64,000 nucleotides of DNA from Mesostigma viride. Taxonomy: Eukaryota; Streptophyta; Mesostigmatophyceae; Mesostigmatales; Mesostigmataceae. The position numbers and the translations under genes were made by a program. Of this stretch, positions 51,061-61,679 are shown piece by piece (positions within the stretch are counted from its first letter, which is position 1; every line of letters starts with the position of its first letter). Location of the stretch: the NCBI GenBank assembly GCA_009746045.1, contig RPFO01000296.1, positions 3,118,798 through 3,182,797 on the forward strand, in the 5' to 3' direction. The notes under the pieces were generated by a model, which was not told where the DNA came from, did no database searches, and saw nothing but the letters and a program-made list of their open reading frames with translations.

Positions 51061-53670
51061 AGTCGTCGTCGTCGTCATCGTCATCGGCAAGGATGAGCGC
51101 TCGCTTCCGACGCCGGGAGGCGCCTGCGTTGTTGTTCTCCGCCACAACGTCGCTGGGTGGAACCATCTCGCGCAATCGAGCCTCGGCCAGGGTGATATCC
51201 GGCGCTTGCAACGCAGGGACGACCACACCGGGGCACCCGCAGATCTGTGCCTCCAGCTCGTGGAGAGGCACGCAAGAAACCGCGTCCTCCTCCCAACGGG
51301 CACCCCAGTACATGGCTACCATGTCGTTTTGCGTGTCGACAACAGCGACACGACCATGGTACCTGCCGTCCCGGCTTTCGGTGCGACCGTCCGCGGATGT
51401 CACACGCTCCGACGCCCAATGACACACGACTTGCCCTACGAGGTTGCGGCTGCCACTCTTGACCTGCAGCGTTACGCCTTCCCAGCATGCCTTCGCCATG
51501 CCGACGATGCCCTTCGAGCATTCAGCATCTTGCCACTTCACGACCGGGTGTTCCGCGTCATAGGGCACCTCCTTCAGCGCCTTTAGGCACTCCTTGGTGA
51601 GCTTTTCGTTCGCACCCAAGGAGACTCCATGGGGCGGCTGACCTCGCTTGCCCACCACTTGTGTCAAGACGAGGTCTGAGGCGGTGATGATCACCGTGTG
51701 CGCCGCAGTGGTTGGCGGATGGGGCCATTGCGCAATGTCTGTATTCCACGGGTGCCACGTGTCATGCAAATGCTTAGCGCGGTATACAAAGAGCTCAATA
51801 GAAGGTTGGCCGCCATCCTCCTTCGCAACCACCTCCTTGATGATGCCAACGAGGACTGGAGTCCACGTGAGCTTCGAGTTGCAGAGAATACCAGCTGAAG
51901 GGTGCCAGTATAGAACAGCGGAGCCTTTCTCAACGCCTTGCATGCGCTTCAAGTAAGCGACCTTGGCTGCCATGGCCCTGTCTTCTGCCGCCCATTCCTG
52001 CTGTGTGTGGCCATCATGACGAACTCGGTCTACCAGCGGGGTGACGCGCACCGCCTCTGCGTCGACCAACGCCATGAAGTGCTCTTCTTGCGTCGGTGGT
52101 GGTTCAGGCGCTGCATCGTGCTCACGCAGGGCGGAGATGTCCGCGCGAGATGGCCACGGCAAAGGGCGCCACTCCTCAGGCACCTCCTCAGGGGCATGTG
52201 GGACTTGACTTGCGAAAAAAGGCCTTGTTTGGCTTGATGGTGTCGGGCGGAAAGTACCACTGCCAGATGCCATGGGGCAACTTCTCGACCCTTGTTTTGA
52301 TCGACTCCAGCTCCTTCCCCAGAAACTCCATGTTCAATGGTGCGAAGGCTGGGGTGTCCTGCAACATCGGAATGCGGTCTGGATCCACAAGTCGGACGCC
52401 AAACAGCGGCCGCCCCTCCGCATCAAACCTGTATGGCTGTGTCATCGCCTTCCCGCACCGTGGCGCGCCTTCCTGTCGAGTCCCCGCGGGCTGCCACGGC
52501 GTCTTTTGGGACTCCGTGGTCCGGTAGGACAACCAGGTCTCTGTGTTGCCCTGTACCTGGAAGAAGACGGCGTGGTGCACCTTCATTGAGCGACCGCGTT
52601 TTTCAGGCACCGGCTGTGCCGCTCCGCCGCTCCGCCGCTCCGCCGCCCGCCGGCTGCGCCGCCGGCCCGCCGCGCGCCGGCTGCCCCGCCCCGTAGCCCG
52701 TCGACAGGCTGCCCCGCCCCGCCGCATGCCAGCTGCGCCGGCCCGCCGCCCACGCGCGCCGGCAGCGCCGTTGGCCCCCCGCGCGCCGACGGCCCTGCCC
52801 CGCCGCCCGTTGACAGCCCCGCCCCGCCGCATGCCAGCTGCGCCGGCCCGCCGCCCATGCGCGCCGGCAGCGCCGCTGGCCCCCGCGCGCCGACGGCCCT
52901 GCCCCGCCGCCCGTCGACTGCCCCGCCCCGCCGCCCGTCGACAGCCCTGCCCCGCCGCATGCAGGCTGCGCCGCCGCTGCCACCTCGCTGCGCGCTGGCT
53001 GCGCCACCTCGCCGCCCGCCGACGGCGCCGCCCCGCCGCGCACCGGCTGCCCCGCCCCGCCGCCTGTCGACTGCCCCGCCCCGCCGCATGCCAGCTGCGC
53101 CGGCCCGCCGCCCACGCGCGCCGGCAGCGCCGCTGGCCCCCGCGCGCTGACGGCCCTGCCCCGCCGCCCGTCGACTGCCCCGCCCCGCCGCCCGTCGACA
53201 GCCCCGACCCACCGCATGCCAGGTGCGCCGGCCCGCCGCCCGCGCGCGCCGGCAGCGCCGCTGGCCCCCGCGCGCCGACGGCCCTGCCCCGCCGCATGCC
53301 AGGTGCGCCGGCCCGCCGCCCGCGCGCACCGGCAGCGCCGCTGGCCCCCGCGCGCCGACGGCCCTGCCCCGCCGCCCGTCGACAGCCCCGCCCCGCCGCA
53401 TGCCAGCTGCGCCGGCCGGCCGCCCATGCGCGCCATGCGCTTCGCAGGTCCATTGGGATCATGAGGCCTGCGCAGAATCTCACCTCGGAGGCCCGTGCTA
53501 CTTCTAGTAAGATGCTTGCATTTTCAATGCGTCACCTATATGCAGGCATAGAGGGTGGTACATGGCGCTAGACTCATCAAGGGATAGGAGCCATGCCCTC
53601 AGCAATTACTCACCTCCTGGCCCTTGCTGTTGCGGTCTCGGATGAAGATGATGGTCTACACGCCGCCGCA
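51056..53670 (-). CDS. TIR9 gene 1, minus strand, unrecognised, probably multi-exon
   Basis: The main frame 52273-51056 (about 400 residues) ends in a poly-Asp tail (GAC/GAT run, 51060-51085). It has Trp-rich segments such as A-V-L-Y-W-H-P (about 51900) and D-T-W-H-P-W (about 51760). Upstream, 52590-52190 reads on in another frame with F-D-A-E-G-R-P-L-F-G-V and I-W-Q-W-Y-F-P. A further possible exon (about 53669-53622, I-F-I-R-D-R-N-S-K-G-Q-E) is bounded by TAG and GTGAGT, and another starts after GCGCAG near 53460. A GC-rich minisatellite (52610-53440) separates them. No known domain is seen. It could be the transposase or accessory gene of TIR9, or a captured host gene. Confidence 0.4.
52610..53440 (-). 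repeat. very GC-rich minisatellite inside TIR9 gene 1
   Basis: Imperfect units of roughly 110-120 bp built from CCGCCCCGCCGC, ATGCCAGCTGCGCC, GGCCCGCCGCCC, GCGCGCCGGCAGCGCCG and GACGGCCCTGCC blocks. GC content is far above the surroundings. Long open frames on both strands (up to 431 codons) are artefacts of missing stops. It lies between coding-like sequences, so it is either an intron expansion or a coding repeat. Confidence 0.75.
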
Positions 53671-54530
53671 TGCAAACAAGGAATGAGAGACAAAGCCGTG
53701 CGAGGCCAATATGGGCACAGTGAGAGAAACAAGTCGACGCGAACCTACATCACGAGTGTCAGCGAAGGGGACCCATGGGAGAAGTCTCCCTCCCATGGTA
53801 TCATTCACGGACACACGCAGCGGCCATGGGAACAGCCAAAACAGCAGGTTCACACACGCAAGGGCAACGACCTGCAGTGCCTGACCAGCATGTCGGTCAG
53901 TTGTGATTGGCAAGGCAGAGCCACACACACCAGGTACACGCTGCATGGGCAGGGAAGACGCTCTTACATGAGAAAAAGCGAGGAAACGTGCGCGAGAAGG
54001 ATATTAAGAGCGATCCGCGCTAGAAGGATGCTACAATAGCATCATATATTCAAGAATTAGCAAAGAAAGATGTAGAAAAGAGACAAAAGAAAGAAATACG
54101 AGAGAAAGCAAAGACAGGGAGCTGCCAAACAGGGCAGACAAAAGGTTACGAGCGGCAAGAGTTGTGAACGCTGCACTTGATTGCTTTCTCTGACTTGTCA
54201 ACTGCGAAGAGTGACTGACTTACCTCTCTGGAAATGGTATGCTCAGCATCCCATGGTAATGAAATGGTGAGCTATGCTGTCAGACATGCCTATATAACAT
54301 AGCTACCCTAGGGTCCTAATACAAAACTAGAAATCAAACCATACCGTGAGTTTCCCGGCTCGCACGGCCTCCTCCCTTTGTGCCGACGCCTGCAAACACA
54401 ACGGGCCGTGGAGGAGGGTGGAAAGGTGGGCAAGTGTGGAGGAGTTTGGGGGGGACCGGGTTGAGCAGCGGTGGGGGAAAGATGTGCCGGTCATGATGTT
54501 GTCAACTACAGCTGTTGTATCGTGATTCAC
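53671..54530. other. no recognisable gene
   Basis: Non-coding sequence within TIR9. A short minus-strand exon candidate ends at its left edge. The stretch 54050-54130 is A/G-rich. Nothing else is supported. Confidence 0.5.
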
Positions 54531-54840
54531 CTTCAATAAGTCTACTGTTCTACATCCGGTGGTGGATGGACACAAGCAATAAAGGCCCCGCCCACAACTC
54601 AGATTTCTTTAGAAAATCTACTGATCTACATTCGATGGCGCCTTCACAGAAGCAGGAAACTCCGCCCACCGGTCAAATGTGACGCCCAACAAAGCCCCAA
54701 CTTATTTCTTCAAGAAGTATACTGTTTTACATCCGGTAGTGCTTGGACAGAAGCAATATGTAAAGCCCGCCCACAAATCGGATTTCTTTACGAAAAACCT
54801 GTTTTACATTCGATGGGGTCTTGACAGATTCAAGCAGCAA
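54531..54840. repeat. degenerate tandem repeat, about 85-100 bp unit
   Basis: Units contain TACTGTT(C/T)TACATCCGGT or CTGATCTACATTCGATGG, followed by ACAGAAGCA and CCGCCCAC. Copies lie near 54540, 54615, 54720 and 54800. Confidence 0.55.
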
Positions 54841-54894
54841 TACTCGTTTCTACCTGCGTGCGACTGCAGCGGCCGAGTGCTGCAACTTGCCTTC

Positions 54895-56290
54895 ACGTCC
54901 CAGTCTTCACGTGTCAGTCCTGGTCTTCACGTCTTCACGTCTTCACGTCTTCACGTCTTCACGTCTTCACGTCTTCACGTCTTCACGACTTCACCTGAAC
55001 TTGCGGCGTATCGTATCTTTGATACCTTGCATGCACGTCTTCACGTCTTCACGTCTTCACCGCGTCTTCACCTGTCTTCACCACGTCTTCACGTCTTCGC
55101 GTCTTCACGTCTTCACGGCTTCACCTGAACACCTGAACTTCACCTGAACTTGCCGTATCGTGTCTTCACGTCTTCACGTCTTCACGTCTTCACGTCTTCA
55201 CCGCGTCTTCACCTGTCTTCACCACGTCTTCACGGCTTCACGGCTTCACGTCTTCACGGCTTCACCTGAACACCTGAACTTCACCTGAACTTGCCGTATC
55301 GTGTCTTCACGTCTTCACGTCTTCACGTCTTCACGTCTTCACGTCTTCACCGCGTCTTCACCTGTCTTCACCACGTCTTCACGTCTTCGCGTCTTCACGT
55401 CTTCACGGCTTCACCTGAACACCTGAACTTCACCTGAACTTGCCGTATCGTGTCTTCACGTCTTCACGTCTTCACGTCTTCACGTCTTCACCGCGTCTTC
55501 ACCTGTCTTCACCACGTCTTCACGGCTTCACGGCTTCACGTCTTCACGGCTTCACCTGAACACCTGAACTTCACCTGAACTTGCCGTATCGTGTCTTCAC
55601 GTCTTCACGTCTTCACGTCTTCACGTCTTCACGTCTTCACCGCGTCTTCACCTGTCTTCACCACGTCTTCACGTCTTCGCGTCTTCACGGCTTCACGGCT
55701 TCACCTGAACACCTGAACTTCACCTGAACTTGCCGTATCGTGTCTTCACGTCTTCACGTCTTCACGTCTTCACGTCTTCACGTCTTCACCGCGTCTTCAC
55801 CTGTCTTCACCACGTCTTCACGGCTTCACGGCTTCACGTCTTCACGGCTTCACCTGAACACCTGAACTTCACCTGAACTTGCCGTATCGTGTCTTCACGT
55901 CTTCACGTCTTCACGTCTTCACGTCTTCACGTCTTCACCGCGTCTTCACCTGTCTTCACCACGTCTTCACGGCCTCACGGCTTCACGTCTTCACGGCTTC
56001 ACCTGAACACCTGAACTTCACCTGAACTTGCCGTATCGTGTCTTCACGTCTTCACGTCTTCACGTCTTCACGTCTTCACGTCTTCACCGCGTCTTCACCT
56101 GTCTTCACCACGTCTTCACGGCTTCACGGCTTCACGTCTTCACGGCTTCACCTGAACACCTGAACTTCACCTGAACTTGCCGTATCGTGTCTTCACGTCT
56201 TCACGTCTTCACGTCTTCACGTCTTCACCGCGTCTTCACCTGTCTTCACCACGTCTTCACGGCTTCACCTGAACACCTGAACTTTGCGTA
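54895..56290 (+). repeat. TCTTCACG satellite with 141-149 bp higher-order unit
   Basis: The base motif is TCTTCACG (8 bp). Higher-order units each contain CACCTGAACACCTGAACTTC and CTTGCCGTATCGTG. The CCGTATCG block recurs at about 55153, 55294, 55443, 55584, 55733, 55882, 56030 and 56180, spacings of 141 or about 149, so units differ by one 8-mer. Encoded open frames are repeat translations. Confidence 0.9.
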
Positions 56291-56449
56291 TCGTATCTTT
56301 CATACATTGCATCATTTGCATGCCTTGGAGCTGCACGTCTTCAAGCAGTGTCACCCAGTTCCCGCTTGATTCAAATGCACTTCGCGCTTGAATTCGTGAC
56401 TTCGCCCCGCTCAAGGTGGAAAGAATGATGGGCACTAGCCACGGGAACT

Positions 56450-56797
56450 ATGCCCGATGCTGATAGCCGAAGCGATGACATGGACGAATTGATTGATTTG
56501 TGTTATGCCGGGGACGATTGTAGAAAATGGGTGCTAGGAAAGAAATCTGGTGCCATGAAAGTAGATTTTTTGGCCGGTGCAAACCACCAATGCGCCGGCC
56601 GATGTGGCAAGGTCCTGCACGGCAGCCAGAGCGCACCCAGCCAGAGCGTACCCAGCCGCTGCCGCCGCCGACCCCCGTACTGGTGGGCGTGGAACAGACG
56701 ATGAGAGAGATGCAACGAGCTATGGAGAACCAAAGCAAGAAGGTTGAAGAGCTTGGTTTGCAGCTGCGTCAAGAGGTGCAGAAACAAGTGGTCCAGC

Positions 56798-56836
<39 letters not shown>

Positions 56837-56873
56837 TGCAGCAGCAACTGCAGCAGCAACTGCAGCAACAACT

Positions 56874-56930
<57 letters not shown>

Positions 56931-58360
56931 CTTCAGTTCCCGCAGGCAGCGTCGGCAATGTCGCAGTTTCCACAGGCATTGTCGGCACTGCAGCAGTTTT
57001 CGCAGGGACCGTCGGCAGCAGAGCAGTTCCCGCAGGGATCATCGGTGGTGCAGCAGTTCTTTGTGAGTCATTCGTGTAGTGTTGAGTGGGTGGGGTGGGG
57101 GGTGTGTGTGGGGGGGGGGTGTAGGGGGGTTTGACTGTGTGACTGCGTGGCTGCTTGGCTGGAAAGGAGGGTGCGTGGCTGTGTGGCTGCGTGGCTGCGC
57201 TGCTGCGTGGCTGCGTGGCTGCGTGGCTGCGTGGCTGCGCTGCTGCGTGGCTGCGTGGCTGCGTGGCTGTGTGGCTGCGTGGCTGCGCTGCTGCGTGGCT
57301 GCGTGGCTGCGCTGCTGCGTGGCTGCGTGGCTGGAAAGGAGGGTGCGTGGCTGTGTGGCTGCGTGGCTGCGCTGCTGCGTGGCTGCGTGGCTGCTTGGCT
57401 GGAAAGGAGGGTGCGTGGCTGTGTGGCTGCGTGGCTGCGCTGCTGCGTGGCTGCGTGGCTGCGTGGCTGCGTGGCTGCGTGGCTGCGTGGCTGCGTGGCT
57501 GCGTGGCTGCGTGGCTGCGTGGCTGGAAAGGAGGGTGCGTGGCTGTGTGGCTGCGTGGCTGCGCTGCTGCGTGGCTGCGTGGCTGCGTGGCTGCGCTGCT
57601 GCGTGGCTGCGTGGCTGCGTGGCTGTGTGGCTGCGTGGCTGCGCTGCTGCGTGGCTGCGTGGCTGCGTGGCTGCGTGGCTGCTTGGCTGGAAAGGAGGGT
57701 GCGTGGCTGTGTGGCTGCGTGGCTGCGCTGCTGCGTGGCTGCGTGGCTGCGTGGCTGGAAAGGAGGGTGCGTGGCTGTGTGGCTGCGTGGCTGCGCTGCT
57801 GCGTGGCTGCGTGGCTGCGTGGCTGCGTGGCTGCTTGGCTGGAAAGGAGGGTGCGTGGCTGTGTGGCTGCGTGTAGCTGCGCTGCTGCGTGGCTGCGTGG
57901 CTGCGTGGCTGCGTGGCTGCGTGGCTGCGTGGCTGCGTGGCTGCGTGGCTGCGTGGCTGCGTGGCTGGAAAGGAGGGTGCGTGGCTGTGTGGCTGCGTGG
58001 CTGCGCTGCTGCGTGGCTGCGTGGCTGCGTGGCTGCGTGGCTGGCTGGGGGGGGGGGGGGGGCCGGGTGCGTGGATGCGTGGATGTGTGGCTGGGTGGGT
58101 GCGTCACTGCGTGGCTGGCTGGCTCTGTGGCTGCGTGGGCGGCTGGATGGCCGGGTCAGCGTGGCTTCGTGTTCAATGGGATGCTAATATGTTGTTGCCT
58201 TTGGATGCCACAGTTCATGGATTCTTTTGTTCACATGCAGGTGCTGCCGTCTTCCCCATCGACGTCGTCAAGACCGATGTCGCCAAGAAGGATGATGCAA
58301 TCACTCTCGGCCATGTTTAACTCATGTGGGCCTTCATGGCCATACGGGAAATATTATTGA
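56450..58360 (+). CDS. TIR9 gene 2, plus strand: coiled-coil, glutamine-rich protein with a satellite-filled intron
   Basis: Starts at the ATG at 56450 with an acidic N-terminus and C-A-G-R-C-G. After a one-base shift near 56600-56650 it reads a Pro-rich segment, a coiled coil (about 56695-56795, V-E-Q-T-M-R-E-M-Q-R-A-M-E-N-Q) and a polyglutamine tract. A second shift at the end of the CAG tract leads to a Gln/Phe/Pro-rich region ending at 57062, where GTGAGT forms a 5' splice site. The predicted intron 57063-58240 ends TTCACATGCAG. The last exon (58241-58360) is in phase and encodes a Ser/Pro/Met-rich tail with the stop at 58358. Family unknown; possibly an accessory or DNA-binding protein of TIR9. 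Confidence 0.5.
56801..56934 (+). repeat. CAG repeat (polyglutamine-coding)
   Basis: About 44 codons of CAG with CAA and CTG interruptions at regular spacing (CTGCAGCAG(CAA) units at 56832-56880), then 18 pure CAG units. Glutamine is the frame continuous with the coiled coil upstream. Confidence 0.85.
57139..58120 (+). repeat. GGCTGCGT minisatellite within the predicted intron
   Basis: The 8-bp unit GGCTGCGT repeats with variants GGCTGTGT, GCTGCTGCGT and GGCTGGAAAGGAGGGTGCGT, giving irregular higher-order blocks, ending in a G run at about 58047-58062. All three plus frames and the minus strand are open for hundreds of codons because the unit lacks stops. I do not call these genes. Confidence 0.9.
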
Positions 58361-58850
58361 ATCAGTTCTTTGACACTGAGTTGGCACTACGCAACACCTT
58401 TGATGCACATGAGTGCAGGGCGCATGTGTTGAAACCATGCAACCATGGCGATCCCTCAAAAAGTTTGGTTATGTAATAAGTGACACAATTATTCCGGACG
58501 TATGATGGCCCAACGTCCTGTAAGGTTGAGTTGTCTTGGAGGAGGAGCGTGATGACCGCGGAAGCCGCGTGGGTGTCTGTAGTGCTATATCTTGAAGATG
58601 TACGGTCTTGGAAGAGTTATGGTCTTGGAATCATATAATAATGAACTTGGAATAAAGTTGCGGGCAGCCTTCAATTGGCATATGTTGTCTCATTGATGTT
58701 GTCTCATTGCGTTAATGGGTCAATTGTCTTAGTTTATATAATGTATATCTTGGGAAACTCATTGCTTCAATAAAATGCATGCTAGGCGCAATCAACCCCC
58801 ACAAACACATCTGAAAACTGCACAGTGCATCAAATGTATCCTAGACAAAA
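58361..58850. other. TIR9 3' region without a gene
   Basis: AT-rich sequence after gene 2. AATAAAG near 58651 and AATAAAATG near 58769 could serve as polyadenylation signals. Subterminal ATGTATCCTA repeats begin at about 58835. Confidence 0.5.
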
Positions 58851-59148
58851 AAATGTATCCTAATCCGGTAAAACCACCCTTTCGAGATTGTAGCACAATA
58901 GGGCCACTGCCCCTACTAACAATTCCAGGTCGCCAGCCATTAGCCAAATCCGGTTACATCTGCCAAACCCGCCCGGTTCAGCCGACCATCCAGGCGGCTC
59001 CCGTGAGCGGCCTTATTCCCCGCCTCACTTCGAGAAACTCTTTTCAAAGAAATCCGATCCTGGCTCCTGACGCTTAAGTTGGCAATGATTCACCACCTAC
59101 AAATTATTAATTTAAGTCCCCATAATAATAACCCCATGCCTTTTAACA

Positions 59149-59160
59149 TGGCATCGGAGG
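59149..59160 (+). promoter_or_regulatory. LARD1 primer-binding site
   Basis: TGGCATCGGAGG directly follows the 5' LTR. It differs at one base from the Gyp1 site (TGGTATCGGAGG), so the same initiator-Met-type primer is likely. Confidence 0.65.
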
Positions 59161-60803
59161 TCCGGGGCAAGATCTTTCAACGGAATTAACCAACCTCTAA
59201 GCGGCAGCTCACATTTTATTGAGCGCCTTGATCATAGTTTATATTTTCATATACGGAGCAGCTTGGTCGAATTCTTGTACTTGATACGACCATGATTATG
59301 GCGCAGATGCTACCGTGAAATTCAAGGCTTTCAATCGACTTACTTCAACGTGTGGTAACACCAAATATTCGGGGTGACACCTACCGTCGCTAAAATCCGT
59401 CAAGAATTTCCCAAGCTCCGGTGCGCAGGCCAGATCTACGCTTTTATACTTATATATGCCCGAAACTGATCAAACGCCAACATTTCGGTGATGGGGACGT
59501 CGGCACTGAAGCCTGGCACTCAAAAGGTGCCGGCTCTGGTTCCAGGCAGCGCCAGTGATTTTTTACCTGGCAGCACATTTTTGCCCGAGTGCAGTGCGTT
59601 CAATCGGCGCGGGGTCACTGACGGGCTCCCACTGAGCCGCGCGAGCTGTGAGCATCGACGAGAAATCGGCGGAGCTGTTTACCTCAAGAATTTTTCATGA
59701 GAACCGGTCTTTCTTTTGTACCGGCACCATTTCGCGTGGCATCAACATTCTTTTGGGCGCATTCTTTTAAACCGGAATTCTTTTTAAACGGTCATCACTT
59801 CAAGAGCCCAGAGCCTGCCATGCTCCAAGGTCCAAGAAAAAGGGAAACATTCCCTGGGTCCTGCTCTCAAGGCCAGCCTGCTGACACAGCTGCACACCAC
59901 ACTAAGGAGGGTGCTCACTAACCCCCACGTTGTTTTCAGCACTAGTTGCAGTTTTATAATTCAGTCACATTTAACTAGTTGCAGGCACCACTAGCAGCAT
60001 GCAGCAACAGCTAGTTGCATTATCACGTGCCAGCACTAGACACCCACTAGCAACCAGTTGCCCCATAATGTAGGCAGCAGTAACAGCACAGTCCCATCAG
60101 CACCATCACACTGGCATCAACAAGCACAGCAGGCAACACCAGCAGGAACAGAGTACACTGCATAGTCCATGCAGGCAGCTACCCACACTTGCCTAGCCAG
60201 CAAGGAGAAGTAGTAGCACCCAGCAGCACATGCATGACTCTCCACCACAGGCGTAGAGTAGATAGTAGCTGCAGTCAGCTGCACGCACTTGTCTAGCTAG
60301 CAAGTAGCAGTCCAGCAACCAGCTCTACATCCTCACGTCACAGTTCACCTTGTAGTAGTTGCAGTAAGTTGCACCAAACCCTGTTGGCAAACAAGTCGGA
60401 GTAGCACTACCAGCACCACACAAGAAACTGTACCCACACACAGCATAATATAGATCGTGTGTGCACACACAGCAGCTGACGTCACCGGTTTACCAGCAGC
60501 TACGAGTACCCAACGTTTCCAGCTGCAACCCTGGCATCAACCAGTACCGGCTACAGTCTGCATCCAGACTCAACACTGAGCAACCAGTCTTTACAGTTCC
60601 AGAGCCTGTTTCCAGTTTGGCTCCACCCTCGTGTGGCGCACTCCATGTGACAATATGGGGCTACACAACCTTGCCTTCATTTTTCTTGCTGTTTTATATC
60701 AAGACCAGGGTGTCGTGTAAGGAGGGAATCCCCTTAGGTACCCGACTACCCTCGCCCAGGATCTAGCATTTGTATTTATAGACAGCATCATGTGCAAGGA
60801 GGG
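59161..60803 (+). other. LARD1 interior, non-coding
   Basis: No gag or pol motif in any frame. At about 59940-60330 the motif (A)CTAGTTGCA and related GCAGTAG/CAGCA words recur many times. Short open frames (59488-59700, 60461-60766) have no domain. Confidence 0.6.
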
Positions 60804-61313
60804 TGTCAAGAATCCTGTCTTGAATATGCCCATTATGCTGACCGTGCAGAAATCTATAATACGGGCAGTTGTATTCGAGCCCTAATTAACAAATAGATAT
60901 GCTCGGATAGTAGTACCTAAGTGGGATTTGTCCTACGTGAACGGACACTATGACTATGTGCCAAGTTGTACAATGGCACTAGGACCATTGGTCACTATCT
61001 TCACCAGATTATAGTATTGTGTCATGTGCATGTCATACCATGCCGTACCGAGTCATGCATGCGCATGCACCATGTTCCAACATACCAGCTGTCGTTATCG
61101 ACCCATTGTCGGCCCATACCCATACCAGGGCCGCCGCCACCACTCACCTACCATAATTACCAATGTTCATGCTACCTTGAGGTAGCCATGGAAAGCCACA
61201 CCATATGGACGTAATAAATAATTTTCCTGGCTCCTGACGCTTAAGTTGGCAATGATTCACCACCTACAAATTATTAATTTAAGTCCCCATAATAATCACA
61301 CATGCCTTTAACA
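60804..61313 (+). repeat. LARD1 3' LTR
   Basis: Uninterrupted 510-bp LTR, TGTCAAG to TAACA. The open frame at 60966-61214 recurs in the 5' LTR (47674-47922) and is not called a gene. Confidence 0.82.
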
Positions 61314-61679
61314 CGAAGGCCACTAACGAGAAACTCGAAGAGACTACACGCTGCGTGAGAGTCCTCTTCGACTATGAACCAAACCATTCGTCATGCCACA
61401 CGCATGACACACGCCATACTTGTCAGTCCAGCCAGGAATGCCAAAACTATCTTGCTGCCTGAACCATGCAAATAGAAACCGCATTCCAGTTGCCGTCCTG
61501 GCTTTCTACCACACATGCCAACAAAAGCAGGAAGGCATCCCGACAAATCTAAATTGCTACCCTGTTGCCGATCTCATCTCCTAGAGGCTCCGGCATTTCT
61601 GTCCCTGGGAATGTCCGGCATTGAGTCACGTCCACCAAGGTCGAAGCATAATATCCTTCAGACAATCTGCACGCTCACA

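Larger units (their letters stand above)
49754..58879 (+). mobile_element. TIR9: 9.1-kb DNA element with 29-bp inverted ends
   Basis: Ends begin GGGTGGTTTTACCGGATTAG and are identical for 29 bp in inverted orientation (49754-49782 and 58851-58879). TTT is present on both sides (49751-49753 and 58880-58882), and K1 shows the uninterrupted site with a single TTT, so the target duplication is 3 bp. ATGTATCCTA is repeated just inside both ends. The element carries two divergent gene candidates (51056-53670 minus, 56450-58360 plus) and several satellites. A 3-bp duplication fits CACTA or PIF/Harbinger, but the ends are not CACTA and the site is not TWA, so the superfamily is open. No DDE transposase was recognised. 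Confidence 0.75.
48509..59058 (+). repeat. K2: long copy of the same repeat, interrupted by TIR9
   Basis: Directly adjoins K1 head to tail. Its own sequence is 48509-49753 plus 58883-59058 (about 1.4 kb). The unique centre 48633-49514 has open frames on both strands (for example 48688-49074) without recognisable domains. K1+K2 together sit inside the LARD1 5' LTR. No target duplication is evident, so the mechanism is unknown. Confidence 0.55.
47512..61313 (+). mobile_element. LARD1: LTR retrotransposon without pol, in MetGyp repeat A1
   Basis: Its LTR is 510 bp, TGTCAAGAATCC to TTTAACA. The 3' copy is 60804-61313. The 5' copy is 47512-47934 plus 59059-59148, split by the K1/K2 block. CGAAG is duplicated at 47507-47511 and 61314-61318. 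A primer-binding site follows the 5' LTR and a purine run CAAGGAGGG precedes the 3' LTR. The interior (59149-60803) has no gag or pol, so it is a LARD/TRIM-type non-autonomous element. Without nested inserts it is about 2.7 kb. Confidence 0.82.

Noticed and set aside
50544-51303. Cys/Ala- or Ser/Gln-rich ORFs over the AGC repeats
   Set aside because: Simple-repeat translations in three frames.
52543-53571. Long plus- and minus-strand open frames (up to 431 codons) in the GC-rich minisatellite
   Set aside because: Stop-poor GC repeats open on both strands. Only the flanking minus-strand segments look like coding sequence.
54679-56369. CRISPR-like appearance of the TCTTCACG array
   Set aside because: There are no unique spacers of uniform length and the genome is eukaryotic; it is a higher-order satellite.
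57079-58360. Open frames of 265-534 codons on both strands of the GGCTGCGT repeat
   Set aside because: The 8-bp unit has no stop in several frames. The translations are monotonous and overlap on both strands. Only the last exon (58241-58360) is kept.
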